64,000 bases of DNA from Bacteroidia bacterium (GCA_030654175.1 JAURXZ010000030.1:372001-436000), one strand, 5' to 3'. Positions 8,819-17,531 are shown, numbered from the stretch's first letter. The notes: generated from the letters alone by a model not told the origin. A program made the numbers and translations.

Positions 8819-10405
8819 ATGCGACCTTCCGATCACTTGTTTGACCTTATCAGATCGCTGAATCCCTCCGAAAAAAGGCATTTCAAACTTTATGCTCAAC
8901 GGCATATTGTAGGGGAAGAGAACAACTATTTAAAGTTATTTGATGCAATAGATAAGCAAAGTGAATACGATGAGGCGGCTTTAAAAAAGAAGTTTCAGCT
9001 CGAAAAATTTGTCCTGCAAATCCATGTTGCAAAAAATTACCTCTACAACCTTGTCCTGAAAAGCCTGAATGAATACCATACCGTGGATTCAACCAATATC
9101 CAGCTTCGGGAATTACTTAGTAGTGGTGAAATCCTTTTCGGCAAGGGGTTATACAAGCAAGCATCAAAAATTTTAATTAAATTAAAGGAGAAGGCCTATC
9201 GGTATGAAAGGCAGATATATGTGCTAGAAGTGGTTGTACTTGAAAATAAAATTGCTTTTGCGCTGCAGGATATGGAAGCCGCAAAAAAGGTAATCACGAA
9301 GGGTGCAAAGGAAGAAGAGCAATTACTGCTGGATTATCAAAATGCAAGGCAATACAAATACCTGTCGGACAGACTTAAAATATTTATTAAAACGAAAGGC
9401 ACTGTAAAAGGAGAAGAAGATAAGTCTGAACTGGAAAGTATTATAGAACATCCTCTTTTGAATAATGAGCAAAATGCAATTTCTTACAGCACAAAATATT
9501 CGTTTTTTCATGTGTTCAGTAAATATTATTCGGTAAAGGAAGATTATAAAAGCGCCTATTCTTATTGTAATAAGCTGGTTGACCTGATTGAATCGCATCC
9601 CGAACAGATCACAAAAAACCCTCAGGCCTATTTACTTGCCCTAAACCATTTGCTTGCAATATTGAAAGAGTTGAGAAATTTTGATGAATTTGAAACAGCA
9701 TTAAAAAAACTAAAATCGGTTCAATCTAAAACACTTCATTTTCAATCCAGGGCATTTGCATATACCTTTATTCATGAATGGAACTTATCTTTTTACACAG
9801 GTAAATACCAGCATTGTATTACTCTTATTCCATTTCTGGAAGATGGCCTGCAAAAACATGATAACCTTATCACGAGTGACCTCAAGCTTTTATTTTATTT
9901 TAATGTGTTCTATGGTTATTTTGTATTAGGACAATATCAGCAAGCTATAAAATGGCTGAATAAAATATTAAATGATAAGCGAACGGAGATCAGGCAGGAT
10001 ATCCGCAACTTTGGAATGGTGGTAAATATAATTCTTCATTATGAAATGAAAGATTATGATCTGCTTGAATACCTTATCCGGTCGGCTCAACGTTTATTTG
10101 AAAAAGAAAAAGACGCTCATAAATTTGAATTGTTGGTACTGCTCAACATAAAACGCCTTATTAAGGGATATTCAGCAGATGAAGAGCGGAAAATGTTTAT
10201 TAAACTTCGTAATAAATTGCTGTTTACTAATTTAGAGAACTACCTGATCGCTTTTTCAAGAGGGTCTTCTGAAAAAATAATACTAAATACATTTGATATT
10301 CTCTCGTGGTTAGAAAGTAAGATCGAAAGCCGCCCTTTTGCAAGTGTTTTATATGAAAAAGAAAAAGATCTGCAAAAACAACAAATGGGTATTGTAAAGA
10401 ATTGA
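8819..10405 (+). CDS. Conserved Bacteroidota helical-repeat protein of unknown function
   Basis: The product has 528 residues and no signal peptide or membrane helix, so it is probably cytoplasmic. It starts MRPSDHLFDLIRSLNPSEKR and is helical throughout, with TPR-like hairpins (for example YSYCNKLVDLIESHPEQ and QYQQAIKWLNKILND). The N-terminal motif LIRSLNPSEKRHFKLYA is one I associate with a widespread uncharacterised Bacteroidota family. Lysine and glutamate content is high. Nothing in the sequence indicates catalysis. It stands alone on the plus strand and is followed by a hairpin (10410-10432) and the SiaC-like gene. A role as a scaffold is possible but not shown. Confidence 0.75.
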   Translation: MRPSDHLFDLIRSLNPSEKRHFKLYAQRHIVGEENNYLKLFDAIDKQSEYDEAALKKKFQLEKFVLQIHVAKNYLYNLVLKSLNEYHTVDSTNIQLRELLSSGEILFGKGLYKQASKILIKLKEKAYRYERQIYVLEVVVLENKIAFALQDMEAAKKVITKGAKEEEQLLLDYQNARQYKYLSDRLKIFIKTKGTVKGEEDKSELESIIEHPLLNNEQNAISYSTKYSFFHVFSKYYSVKEDYKSAYSYCNKLVDLIESHPEQITKNPQAYLLALNHLLAILKELRNFDEFETALKKLKSVQSKTLHFQSRAFAYTFIHEWNLSFYTGKYQHCITLIPFLEDGLQKHDNLITSDLKLLFYFNVFYGYFVLGQYQQAIKWLNKILNDKRTEIRQDIRNFGMVVNIILHYEMKDYDLLEYLIRSAQRLFEKEKDAHKFELLVLLNIKRLIKGYSADEERKMFIKLRNKLLFTNLENYLIAFSRGSSEKIILNTFDILSWLESKIESRPFASVLYEKEKDLQKQQMGIVKN

Positions 10406-10409
10406 TTTT

Positions 10410-10432
10410 GGTCGGGATTACAAATCCCGACC
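10410..10432. repeat. Perfect inverted repeat after the helical-protein gene
   Basis: GGTCGGGATT (10410-10419), loop ACA, AATCCCGACC (10423-10432): a perfect 10-bp stem starting 5 nt after the stop codon. No T-run follows on the plus strand (an A-run follows instead), so it is either a factor-dependent 3' end stabiliser or a mobile REP-like palindrome. The same phrase is familiar from intergenic DNA of other Bacteroidota (recalled, not searched). Confidence 0.55.
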
Positions 10433-10546
10433 AGCGAAAAAAAACTTACAAAAAAATGCTGCTTTTGAATGAATCCCAATCATAAATCCGCCCATTGAAT
10501 AATCACAATAATATTACTATATTCGTATAAAAATTTTTATCTTTAG

Positions 10547-10945
10547 ATGAAAGCATTAATTATAAAAGGCACAGAATTTTCTCCTCAAATTACCTTCAAT
10601 CCTGAATTGTTGAAATTTGAAATTTCCGGAGAATCACGACCTGAAGATGCTGGAAAACTATATGGAGTTGTGCTGGAGTGGCTGGAAGAATATTTAAAAA
10701 CAAATAAATCAAGAAAAACAGTTCCAAACCCTTCCCAGATAAAATTTGAATTTAATTTATTATACTTTAATACCGTTTCTGCAAAATATATTCTTGAAAT
10801 TTTGAGAGTACTTCATGCCCACTTTGCCAATGGCCCGGGAATTAAGATCTTATGGTATTACAAAGCCAAAGATGAAGATATGAAGGAATCAGGGGAAGAA
10901 TTTGCCAGATTAGTGAATATCCCTTTTGAATTTATTCAACTATAA
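10547..10945 (+). CDS. SiaC-family (DUF1987) regulatory phosphoprotein
   Basis: A cytoplasmic protein of 132 residues that matches the DUF1987/SiaC family over its whole length. Visible blocks are the opening ...IKGTEFSPQITFNPE, ISGESRPED, the central LLYFNTVSAKYILEIL and the closing FEFIQL. In Pseudomonas aeruginosa, SiaC is phosphorylated by the kinase SiaB and dephosphorylated by the PP2C phosphatase SiaA, and it controls a diguanylate cyclase. Here Thr76 or Ser78 in FNTVSAK is the candidate phosphoacceptor. The gene is convergent with a SpoIIE-type phosphatase that starts 89 nt past its stop codon on the other strand. No SiaB-like kinase was seen in the window. The family call is firm; the link to the neighbouring phosphatase is inferred. 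Confidence 0.85.
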   Translation: MKALIIKGTEFSPQITFNPELLKFEISGESRPEDAGKLYGVVLEWLEEYLKTNKSRKTVPNPSQIKFEFNLLYFNTVSAKYILEILRVLHAHFANGPGIKILWYYKAKDEDMKESGEEFARLVNIPFEFIQL

Positions 10946-10952
10946 AAAACAA

Positions 10953-11029
10953 TTTGACAATTCGGCAATTTGATAATTGAAAAACAGTAAAAGAAATTCA
11001 AATTAGCACATTTTCAAATTCTCAAATTA
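10953..11029. repeat. Intergenic low-complexity repeat between convergent genes
   Basis: The spacer is built from variants of CAATTTG and TTCAAATT (for example GACAATTCGGCAATTTGATA and CACATTTTCAAATTCTCAAA). Such text is common between genes in Bacteroidota. It fills almost the entire gap between siaC and the phosphatase gene and holds no clear terminator hairpin. Confidence 0.4.
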
Positions 11030-11034
11030 CACTT

Positions 11035-12087
11035 TTAAGGCACCCTCACTCCTATTACCAGCATATCATCAATTTGTTCTTTTTCACCTTTCCATTCGGA
11101 AATTATTTTTTCTAATTTTTGTTTTTGCTCCCGCATTTCCAACTGGTGAATATCTATTAAGAGTTGTTTAAATGGCTGATAAAAAAATTTGCTGTTATCA
11201 GGTCCACCTTTCTGATCCACATACCCATCAGAAAAAACATATAAGCAGTCGCCTTTTTCTAACTGCATTTTATGGTTAAAAAAATGTTCGGATTTTGATA
11301 GTGAGATCCCAATAGATTTACGGTCGGCTTTTGTTTCGGTAAGTACTCCATTACGTATCAGATAGAATGAATTGTGTGCTCCTGCATATTCCAATTCATA
11401 ATTTTTAAAATCTATCTTACATAAGGCAATGTCCATACCATCTTTAACGGAGCCCAATTCATTGGTTTGTTTTAGGGACTTTACAACCGATTTACTTAAT
11501 TCATTTAAAATAAGAGCAGGCTCAATCAGTTTAGATTCCATTACCACCCTTTCTAACAGGTGATAGCCCATAATACTCATAAATGCGCCCGGAACACCAT
11601 GTCCGGTGCAATCAACTGCTGCAAATAGCACCTGATTTTCGTCAACCTGATGTGCCCAGTAAAAATCGCCACTTACAATATTTTTGGGTTTAAAAAAGAT
11701 AAATGAATCAGGAAGTAATGAGTTAATTAATTCTTGTGAAGGAAGTATGGCTTGTTGAATCTTTTTTGCGTAATGCACGCTGTCTATTATTTCCTTATGA
11801 CGATATTCAACCTGGGTTTTTAATTTGTCGATACGATCTTTTTCATGATGTATTGCTGTGCTTTGTTCCCAAAGCATTTTCACCTTTTCTTCGTTTTGTT
11901 TTTTTTGAGTTTCGAGTGCTGATTTTTCCTGAAGGATCTCTTTTAATTGCTCCTCCATTTTCTTTTTTTCTTTATACACCGTTTCAGACATTGCCCACAT
12001 TTGCTTGTTCTTTTCTTCAAGCTCCAGCTTTAAAAGATCAAGTTTTTGTTTTTCTATTATTAATTGTTCGGGACTAAGCTGTTCCAT
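11035..12087 (-). CDS. Coiled-coil SpoIIE-type PP2C phosphatase, last gene of cassette A
   Basis: The product has 350 residues and no signal peptide. Residues 1-95 are a continuous charged coiled coil (repeats of EKKKMEEQLK type), a linker HYAKKIQQAILPS follows, and residues about 105-350 form a SpoIIE/PP2C domain. That domain has SGDFYWAH, AAVDCTGHGVPGAFMSIMG, FSDGYVDQKGG and QIDDMLVIGVRV. The metal-binding aspartates are retained, so activity is likely. It is closest in the window to the phosphatase at 25183-26421, with which it shares the coil segment (MSETVYxEKKK) as well as the catalytic domain, but it lacks that protein's membrane helix. It lies 139 nt after the double-TIR gene. Its likely substrate is a phosphorylated partner protein, possibly the adjacent SiaC. 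Confidence 0.9.
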   Translation of the reverse strand: MEQLSPEQLIIEKQKLDLLKLELEEKNKQMWAMSETVYKEKKKMEEQLKEILQEKSALETQKKQNEEKVKMLWEQSTAIHHEKDRIDKLKTQVEYRHKEIIDSVHYAKKIQQAILPSQELINSLLPDSFIFFKPKNIVSGDFYWAHQVDENQVLFAAVDCTGHGVPGAFMSIMGYHLLERVVMESKLIEPALILNELSKSVVKSLKQTNELGSVKDGMDIALCKIDFKNYELEYAGAHNSFYLIRNGVLTETKADRKSIGISLSKSEHFFNHKMQLEKGDCLYVFSDGYVDQKGGPDNSKFFYQPFKQLLIDIHQLEMREQKQKLEKIISEWKGEKEQIDDMLVIGVRVP

Positions 12088-12121
12088 ATACTATGAATTA
12101 CGAATCTGTGTTTGTTAAAAA

Positions 12122-12136
12122 TGATCACACTGATCA
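12122..12136. promoter_or_regulatory. Pair of TGATCA palindromes upstream of phosphatase A
   Basis: TGATCA, three bases, TGATCA. Each half is self-palindromic and the pair lies 35 nt upstream of the ATG at 12087. It could be a protein-binding site, or part of a scattered intergenic phrase (ATGATCACACTGATCACA). No promoter box was identified with confidence here. Confidence 0.25.
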
Positions 12137-12226
12137 CAAAAATGATTGCATCGATGATGCTCTATTGTTAAATTGCTATTGTAGAATTGTACAGTTAATA
12201 GTTGGCTGTTCCCAATTGATTAAAAT

Positions 12227-13138
12227 TTATTTTTTTTCATTTAAAGAATCAAAATGCACTTTGATCTCCAAAGGGATCAGTTCGCAAGGAAGATTATAAC
12301 ATGAAACTTTGGGAGCTATAAAACCTTTTGTTTCACCACCAATGGCATCCGCATCACTAATAAAAAGTATAGGAGATTTTGCCGATGCCCCGCCAACTTT
12401 TTTCCATATTTGCTGTGCAAAGGGAAGTGCCCAGTCTGATGCATTCTTATAATAAATTACCGAAAGTTTGCTTACCTCCATTTGTTGTGCAGCATATTCT
12501 TCATAGTCAATATCTGAATTCTGAACTATTACCAGTTTAACTAATTTTAAAATACCTGAAAGCATCATTTGTATTCGATCAGCATCTTTCTCATCCGTTT
12601 GATTAACTATCAAAAAAACATCCGCAGGTTCTGTATCAAAAACTTTTTTTGCCTGTTGCTCCAGAATAAGCCGAACATCTTCTACAAACTGGATTGCTGA
12701 AGGCACTCGTGATAAAATCATATTGTTTGATAAATGATGCTGCAACCTGTTAATAAAATCAAGTTGTCTTTTATCGGCATCAGAATCATCAAACTTGCCG
12801 GGCATCCATATAAACGTTTTATACCTTTCGTCCTTTTCGATCTTTTTGCGGGCTTCATTAAAATGATGCTCACTCACAGAAATTCCATCACAATATTCAA
12901 ATTGTGTTTTTTCAATAAAATGGATCGAGCAGAATGAATTTTGCATTTCAAGTTCAACATTTTTCAGATCGTTTTCTTGCTGCTTACCACTTTCAATGTC
13001 TGATTCAAGCGAATCTTCAAGTGAGGAAGAAAACAAAAATCCAGCGCGCTGCAACGTTAGAAGTAACCTTTTTTGGTTCTTACTCTGTTCAGATCTGTTT
13101 AAACTTAAAAAAACTTTATTTATGTTGGCTGTATCCAT
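12227..13138 (-). CDS. Double TIR-like domain protein, cassette A
   Basis: A cytoplasmic protein of 303 residues, homologous over its full length to the product at 33309-34199. Two Rossmann-like halves can be seen. Residues about 8-160 open with KVFLSLNRSEQ and a helix ending LLLTLQRAGF, as in TIR domains, and carry ISVSEHHFNEARKK, whose Glu is in the position expected for the TIR catalytic Glu. Residues about 165-300 open with DVFLIVNQTDEKDADRI and contain SKLSVIYYKNASDWALPFAQ and WKKVGGA, conserved in both paralogues. TIR domains either cleave NAD or act as adaptors; the assignment rests on fold-like patterns, not on a search. Here the gene lies after the PCMD array and before the phosphatase, whereas in cassette B the TIR gene comes first. 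The start ATG aligns exactly with the ATG chosen for the paralogue. Confidence 0.65.
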   Translation of the reverse strand: MDTANINKVFLSLNRSEQSKNQKRLLLTLQRAGFLFSSSLEDSLESDIESGKQQENDLKNVELEMQNSFCSIHFIEKTQFEYCDGISVSEHHFNEARKKIEKDERYKTFIWMPGKFDDSDADKRQLDFINRLQHHLSNNMILSRVPSAIQFVEDVRLILEQQAKKVFDTEPADVFLIVNQTDEKDADRIQMMLSGILKLVKLVIVQNSDIDYEEYAAQQMEVSKLSVIYYKNASDWALPFAQQIWKKVGGASAKSPILFISDADAIGGETKGFIAPKVSCYNLPCELIPLEIKVHFDSLNEKK

Positions 13139-13241
13139 CCTTCTAATTTTAGATTTGCTGAATGGGAGATTTAGAGATTTGTGTATTGATTTGATAATTT
13201 AATGATTCTCTATTTCCAAAATTCTCTAACTCTCTATTTTT

Positions 13242-14159
13242 TTATTTAACCACATTGAATTTCCCTTTTGTAAAAGGTTTGTTTTTATTATCACGAATTT
13301 CATAAAAATAAATACCTTCTGCAAATAAAAGGGTATTTATATTCGCACTGTAATTTTGAATTTTATAGTTGCCTATCAACTTACCCGAAACATCTATTAT
13401 TTGAATATTATCCGCTTCATCAATAGCTGCATTGATATTTATCTCATCTGATGCCGGATTTGGAAAGACTTTTACTTTATCAGAATAAATATTTTGCTCA
13501 TCAATACCTACCCAACCTGTTAATGCTACATCATCTAAATACAATGTGCTGCCTACCCGAGCTATCGATTTTTTATAACTGGGCGAGAAACCGATAATAA
13601 GGGTATCGGGCACTTCTGAGGATTGATAAACAAGATCGGATTGGAATAAAGTATATATTATTGTTGAATCAATTATAATGTCAGTACGGGCAATAGTATC
13701 AGTAGTTACTCCATTCCATTTTTGCAAAATAACAGTTACGGCTCCAAGGTCCGTGCCAACAGGGAGGTATTTAGCCCAGAACTCCAATTTTTCGGGGCGC
13801 CCGACATAAGAAACTCCAAGTTTCAGAGAAGGAGGAGAAATATTGATTTTTCCTGTAAAAACATAACCAATAGTATCATTTATTGTTCCCGGTACTGGAT
13901 TGTTGTTTACGAATATCGTTTTTAACTTCAGTGCAGAGTTCCCGGAATGTTTATCTATACCGGTTGCTTTAAACGCAGAAATAGGATTAGGAGGGGTAAA
14001 AATAGATAAGAAATTCAAAGTTTGCCAATTATCAGGAGTTTGATAATTAAATTCAGTAACCCAATTTTCAAAACCACCGTTGGGTTGAGAAAAACAGTTT
14101 AAAGTTAAAAGTGCAAAGTTTAAAGTTATAAAGCAAAATATGATTACTGTTTTTTTCAT
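13242..14159 (-). CDS. T9SS-exported PCMD-like surface protein (array member 5)
   Basis: A 305-residue exported protein. A signal peptide ends near FSQP, followed by NGGFENW and a beta-rich domain (about 25-215) with IDKHSGNSALKLKT, RPEKLEFWAKYLPVG and ARVGSTLYLDDVALTGWVG. This pattern resembles PCMD, the putative carbohydrate-metabolism/binding domain found in secreted Bacteroidota proteins. A type A T9SS sorting domain (about 225-305, FPNPASDE to KGKFNVVK) ends the protein. It is the promoter-distal member of five tandem paralogues (13242-18437), all with the same layout and similar length. It is expected on the cell surface or released. The function is probably carbohydrate or ligand binding, which is inferred. 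Confidence 0.8.
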   Translation of the reverse strand: MKKTVIIFCFITLNFALLTLNCFSQPNGGFENWVTEFNYQTPDNWQTLNFLSIFTPPNPISAFKATGIDKHSGNSALKLKTIFVNNNPVPGTINDTIGYVFTGKINISPPSLKLGVSYVGRPEKLEFWAKYLPVGTDLGAVTVILQKWNGVTTDTIARTDIIIDSTIIYTLFQSDLVYQSSEVPDTLIIGFSPSYKKSIARVGSTLYLDDVALTGWVGIDEQNIYSDKVKVFPNPASDEININAAIDEADNIQIIDVSGKLIGNYKIQNYSANINTLLFAEGIYFYEIRDNKNKPFTKGKFNVVK

Positions 14160-14195
14160 GGCTGTTTTTTTGCTTCTAAAAATCTAAAATTTCTT

Positions 14196-15101
14196 TTATT
14201 TAACCACCGTAAATTTCCCTTTAGTAAGGATCTGTTCTTTTTTGTCAATTATTTCATAGAAATAAATTCCTTGAGCAAATGAACTGGTATTGATGCTTGC
14301 ATTGTAATTCTGAATTTTGAAGCTACCGACCTGCTTACCTGCAACGTTAATTATTTTGACATTTTCGGCTTCTTTAATTTCTGTTGTGATTGTCAAATGG
14401 TCCTTAGCGGGATTCGGGAATATTTTAACGTTCCCAACATTTTTATCATGTTCGTCAGTGCCCACCCATCCTGTAAAACTCACATCGTCAACAAACAGCG
14501 TGGAGCCAACTCGCGCAGTAGTTGAGTCTTTGCTTGAAAAAAAAGCAATGATGGCGGAGTCCGGTTGTTCGACTGAAGAATAGCTAAGATTGAGTTGAAA
14601 TAAAGTATATTCTGAAGTTGATGCAATTGTTAGTTCGCCTTTCCCGATAGTATCATATATTGCTCCATTCCATTTTCGCAATGTAACACGTGCTAAACCA
14701 CTATCATTACCAACAGGCGAATATTTAGAATAGAACTCTAACTTTTCGGGGCGTCCGTTATAAGGGAAACCGGCTTTAAATGTTACAGGAGAAAGTTCTA
14801 TTTTCCCTTTAAAAGCGCAGCCAAAAGTATCAGGAATAGTACCTGGCATAGGATTATTATTAACGAAAACCGACTTTAATTTCAAAGCATAATTCCCTGA
14901 ATGTTTATCAATACCTATCGCTTTAAAAGCAGAAAGTGGATTAGGAGGACTTAAAATTGACAAAAAATTAAACGTTTGCCAGTTGTTGGGACTTTCAAAA
15001 GTGAACTCAGGCGTCCAGGTTTCAAAACCTCCATTGGGCTGAGCGATTGTGGTTAAAATTAAAGAAAACAAAACCACTAAAGTTGATACCGTTTTTTTCA
15101 T
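14196..15101 (-). CDS. T9SS-exported PCMD-like surface protein (array member 4)
   Basis: A 301-residue paralogue of its neighbours. A signal peptide ends at TTIAQP; a PCMD-like domain follows with NGGFETW, FKAIGIDKHSGNYALKLKS, RPEKLEFYSKYSPVGND and ARVGSTLFVDDVSFTGWVG; the T9SS sorting domain runs from KIFPNPAKDH to KGKFTVVK. The differences from the other copies lie mostly in loops between beta strands (for example ASTSEYTLFQLNLSYSS). It is 36 nt upstream of array member 5, so the two are co-transcribed. It is followed upstream by a 309-nt gap holding a possible gene remnant (15253-15414). Confidence 0.8.
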   Translation of the reverse strand: MKKTVSTLVVLFSLILTTIAQPNGGFETWTPEFTFESPNNWQTFNFLSILSPPNPLSAFKAIGIDKHSGNYALKLKSVFVNNNPMPGTIPDTFGCAFKGKIELSPVTFKAGFPYNGRPEKLEFYSKYSPVGNDSGLARVTLRKWNGAIYDTIGKGELTIASTSEYTLFQLNLSYSSVEQPDSAIIAFFSSKDSTTARVGSTLFVDDVSFTGWVGTDEHDKNVGNVKIFPNPAKDHLTITTEIKEAENVKIINVAGKQVGSFKIQNYNASINTSSFAQGIYFYEIIDKKEQILTKGKFTVVK

Positions 15102-15252
15102 ATAAAATATACTCCAATGGACTTTTTAAATCCTAATTTATTTTTTTAATCTTCTTTTACCTTAAAAAACTTCAGGAAGTTACAAAATTATATTGTTGAA
15201 ATAATTGAAAACATTTATCAGACCTTATATTAACTTAAATATATTAAAATAA

Positions 15253-15414
15253 TTAAAAATCAATTTGGAAGGTAAATACGGAGACTTTTTCAGTCAGATC
15301 AATCTCGATCAATGATGAATGAGAAACTCCTTCGTCCCTCGCAATGTGCCTTTGAATGGCACTGGTCTGTAAAAGTGAAATTTCATTAACATTTTTTACT
15401 TGTATTAAGTTTAT
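15253..15414 (-). pseudogene. Uninterrupted start-less coding-like fragment (possible gene remnant)
   Basis: In the widest gap of the PCMD array the minus strand has about 53 open codons ending at TAA (15253-15255). They read ...NEISLLQTSAIQRHIARDE, then GVSHSSLIEIDLTEK and VSVFTFQIDF. The composition is protein-like, not the Lys/Asn/Phe-rich translation usual for AT-rich spacer DNA. No start codon is present and an in-frame stop precedes it. It bears no resemblance to PCMD paralogues. It may be the surviving C-terminus of a gene lost or displaced during array expansion. I do not recognise the family. Confidence 0.3.
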
Positions 15415-16316
15415 TTAACAACATTAAATTTCCCCTTAGTTAATACTTTTTCTTTTTTATCAATAATTTCACAGAAATACATTCCTTCTGCAAACAAAGA
15501 AGTATTTATTCTTGCAATGAAATTTTGAATTTTGAAACAACCAACCATTTTACCTGAAACATCAATAATTTTTACATTTTGGGCTTCTTCAATTTCAGTA
15601 GTGATTGTTAAATTATCCTTTGCCGGATTTGGAAAAATTTTCACTTTATTGGTGTATCTATTTTTTTCTTCTATGCCTACCCATCCAGTAAATACCACAT
15701 CATCTATAAATAATGCGCTACCAGGTTCTCCTTTACCTTTATATTTACTGGCACCGAAAACGATAGATGCTGTATCAGAAATGGAAGTTGAATAATAGCT
15801 AAGATCAATATGGAATTTTGTATATTCTATTGTATGTGGAATTGTAATTCGACCAATCGCAATAGTATCCCTGCTTATTCCGTTATTTTTAAACAAGACT
15901 ACTAAAGCTTCAGCGCTATCGATGCCAACTGGAGCAGATTTAGCCCAGAATTCTAATTTTTCGGGGCGTCCAGAATAAGGAAAACCAAAGATATACGAAA
16001 AAGGAGAAAGCACTATTCTCCCGGTAAAAACGCCACCTGAAGTATCTCCAATCAAGTCAGGGTTTGGATTATTAACTAAATCAATCGTTGTTATTTTCAT
16101 TGCGTAATTTCCAGAATGTTTATCAATACCTATGGCTTTAAAAACAGAAAGGGGATTTGGAGGAGATAAAAGCGACAAGAAATTAAGTGTGGCCCATCCA
16201 TTCGGAATTTCATAAGAAGCTTCGGTAGTCCAGTTTTCAAACCCTCCATTAGGTTGGGCAGTGCTGTATAAAATACCGTAAGCTGATACTATTAAAAAAA
16301 TAATGATTTTTTTCAT
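15411..16316 (-). CDS. T9SS-exported PCMD-like surface protein (array member 3)
   Basis: A 301-residue paralogue. The start used is the ATG at 16316 (MKKIIIFLIV); a TTG two codons upstream is possible. A signal peptide ends at STAQP, then NGGFENW, FKAIGIDKHSGNYAMKIT, RPEKLEFWAKSAPVGID and a diverged SALFIDDVVFTGWVG. Where the siblings have ARVGS, this copy has GEPGS after a KYKGK insertion, so its ligand loop may differ. The T9SS domain ends with KGKFNVVK. It is separated from member 2 by a 241-nt AT-rich gap and from member 4 by 309 nt, so these members may have their own promoters. Confidence 0.8.
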   Translation of the reverse strand: MKKIIIFLIVSAYGILYSTAQPNGGFENWTTEASYEIPNGWATLNFLSLLSPPNPLSVFKAIGIDKHSGNYAMKITTIDLVNNPNPDLIGDTSGGVFTGRIVLSPFSYIFGFPYSGRPEKLEFWAKSAPVGIDSAEALVVLFKNNGISRDTIAIGRITIPHTIEYTKFHIDLSYYSTSISDTASIVFGASKYKGKGEPGSALFIDDVVFTGWVGIEEKNRYTNKVKIFPNPAKDNLTITTEIEEAQNVKIIDVSGKMVGCFKIQNFIARINTSLFAEGMYFCEIIDKKEKVLTKGKFNVVK

Positions 16317-16557
16317 CGTCAATTTTTAAATCCAAACAGTTCTAATTGAAAAAAGTGATTTGGAAATTTAATTTTTTATTGATCTTTTAAATTTTTTAAA
16401 GTATTGTAAATATCGAAAGAATAACATCAATAAATACTGCATACGTAATCGCTGCAAAAATGTTGTTATTATTAATCTAATTATCTTTTGTGTAAAAAAG
16501 ATCGATTTAACAGGGGGGCTTGTAAGGATTTAATACTAAATTTTAAAAAAATATTAA

Positions 16558-17463
16558 TTATCTGATTATGTTAAATTTCCCTTTAGTAAGCGTTTTGTCG
16601 TTTTTATCGCATATATCATAAAAATAAATTCCTGAAGTAAACATACTTGTGTTTATCAATACCTTATTGTTTTGGATTTTATAAATACCAATAAATTTGC
16701 CTAAAGCATCGATTACTTTCACATCACTAGCATTATCAATCTCGGCAAAAATATTGAGCTCATCTTTTGCAGGATTTGGGAATAGCTGAACTTTGTTGGC
16801 ATAAAGATCATATTGATTAATCCCCACCCAGCCTGTGAATGCGACATCATCAACATAAAGTGCACTTCCAACTCTTGCATTATCAGCATCTTCGCTGGAA
16901 CCAAAAACGATAGATGCCGAATCAGGTATCTCTGATGAAATGTATGTAAGATCAACCTTAAACAATGAATACGCAATGGTAGTGGTTATGACCATTTCGC
17001 CAAATCCGATAGTATCATTGCCTGTACCGTTCCATTTCCGCAAAAAAATACGCACCCCACCGGTATCATTACCAACAGGTATGTATTTGGACCAAAATTC
17101 CAGTTTTTCAGGTCTGCCAACATAAGGAAAACCGTATTTATATGAAGGTGGAGAAAGATTTATTTTTCCTGTAAAAACTAAACCAACTGTGTCATCAATC
17201 CCACCCGGAGCAGGGTTATTATTGACAAAAATGGTTTTTATTTTTAAAGCATAATTCCCCGAATGCTTATCCACCCCCGATACTTTAAAAGAGGATGTAG
17301 GATTTGGAGGTGTGAAAAACCCAAGGAAGTTGAGCGTTTGCCAACCGTCAGGAGACTGACTATTCAATATAGTACTCCAGTTTTCAAAACCACCATTGGG
17401 TTGAGACTTACCACCAAAAATTGTGAAAGCAAAAATTCCGAATATGAATATTAACTTTTTCAT
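16558..17463 (-). CDS. T9SS-exported PCMD-like surface protein (array member 2)
   Basis: A 301-residue paralogue. A signal peptide ends near GGKSQP; the PCMD-like domain has NGGFENW, FKVSGVDKHSGNYALKIKT, RPEKLEFWSKYIPVGNDT and ARVGSALYVDDVAFTGWVG; the T9SS sorting domain runs from LFPNPAKDE to KGKFNIIR. It is 68 nt downstream of array member 1. A TIIFVNNNPAP-type segment is shared with members 4 and 5, suggesting exchange or recent duplication inside the array. Confidence 0.8.
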   Translation of the reverse strand: MKKLIFIFGIFAFTIFGGKSQPNGGFENWSTILNSQSPDGWQTLNFLGFFTPPNPTSSFKVSGVDKHSGNYALKIKTIFVNNNPAPGGIDDTVGLVFTGKINLSPPSYKYGFPYVGRPEKLEFWSKYIPVGNDTGGVRIFLRKWNGTGNDTIGFGEMVITTTIAYSLFKVDLTYISSEIPDSASIVFGSSEDADNARVGSALYVDDVAFTGWVGINQYDLYANKVQLFPNPAKDELNIFAEIDNASDVKVIDALGKFIGIYKIQNNKVLINTSMFTSGIYFYDICDKNDKTLTKGKFNIIR

Positions 17464-17531
17464 TATTTATTTAATTCCTATATTTTATTTCAACAGGAAT
17501 AAATTTATTCCAAACTCTAAGGTAGTGTTTT

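Noticed and set aside
10410-10432. Rho-independent terminator for the gene at 8819
   Set aside because: The stem is perfect, but an A-run and not a T-run follows on the coding strand.
16719-16976. Overlapping frame in a PCMD gene (same strand)
   Set aside because: Out-of-frame reading of conserved coding sequence; no family match and similar shadows occur in the sister genes.
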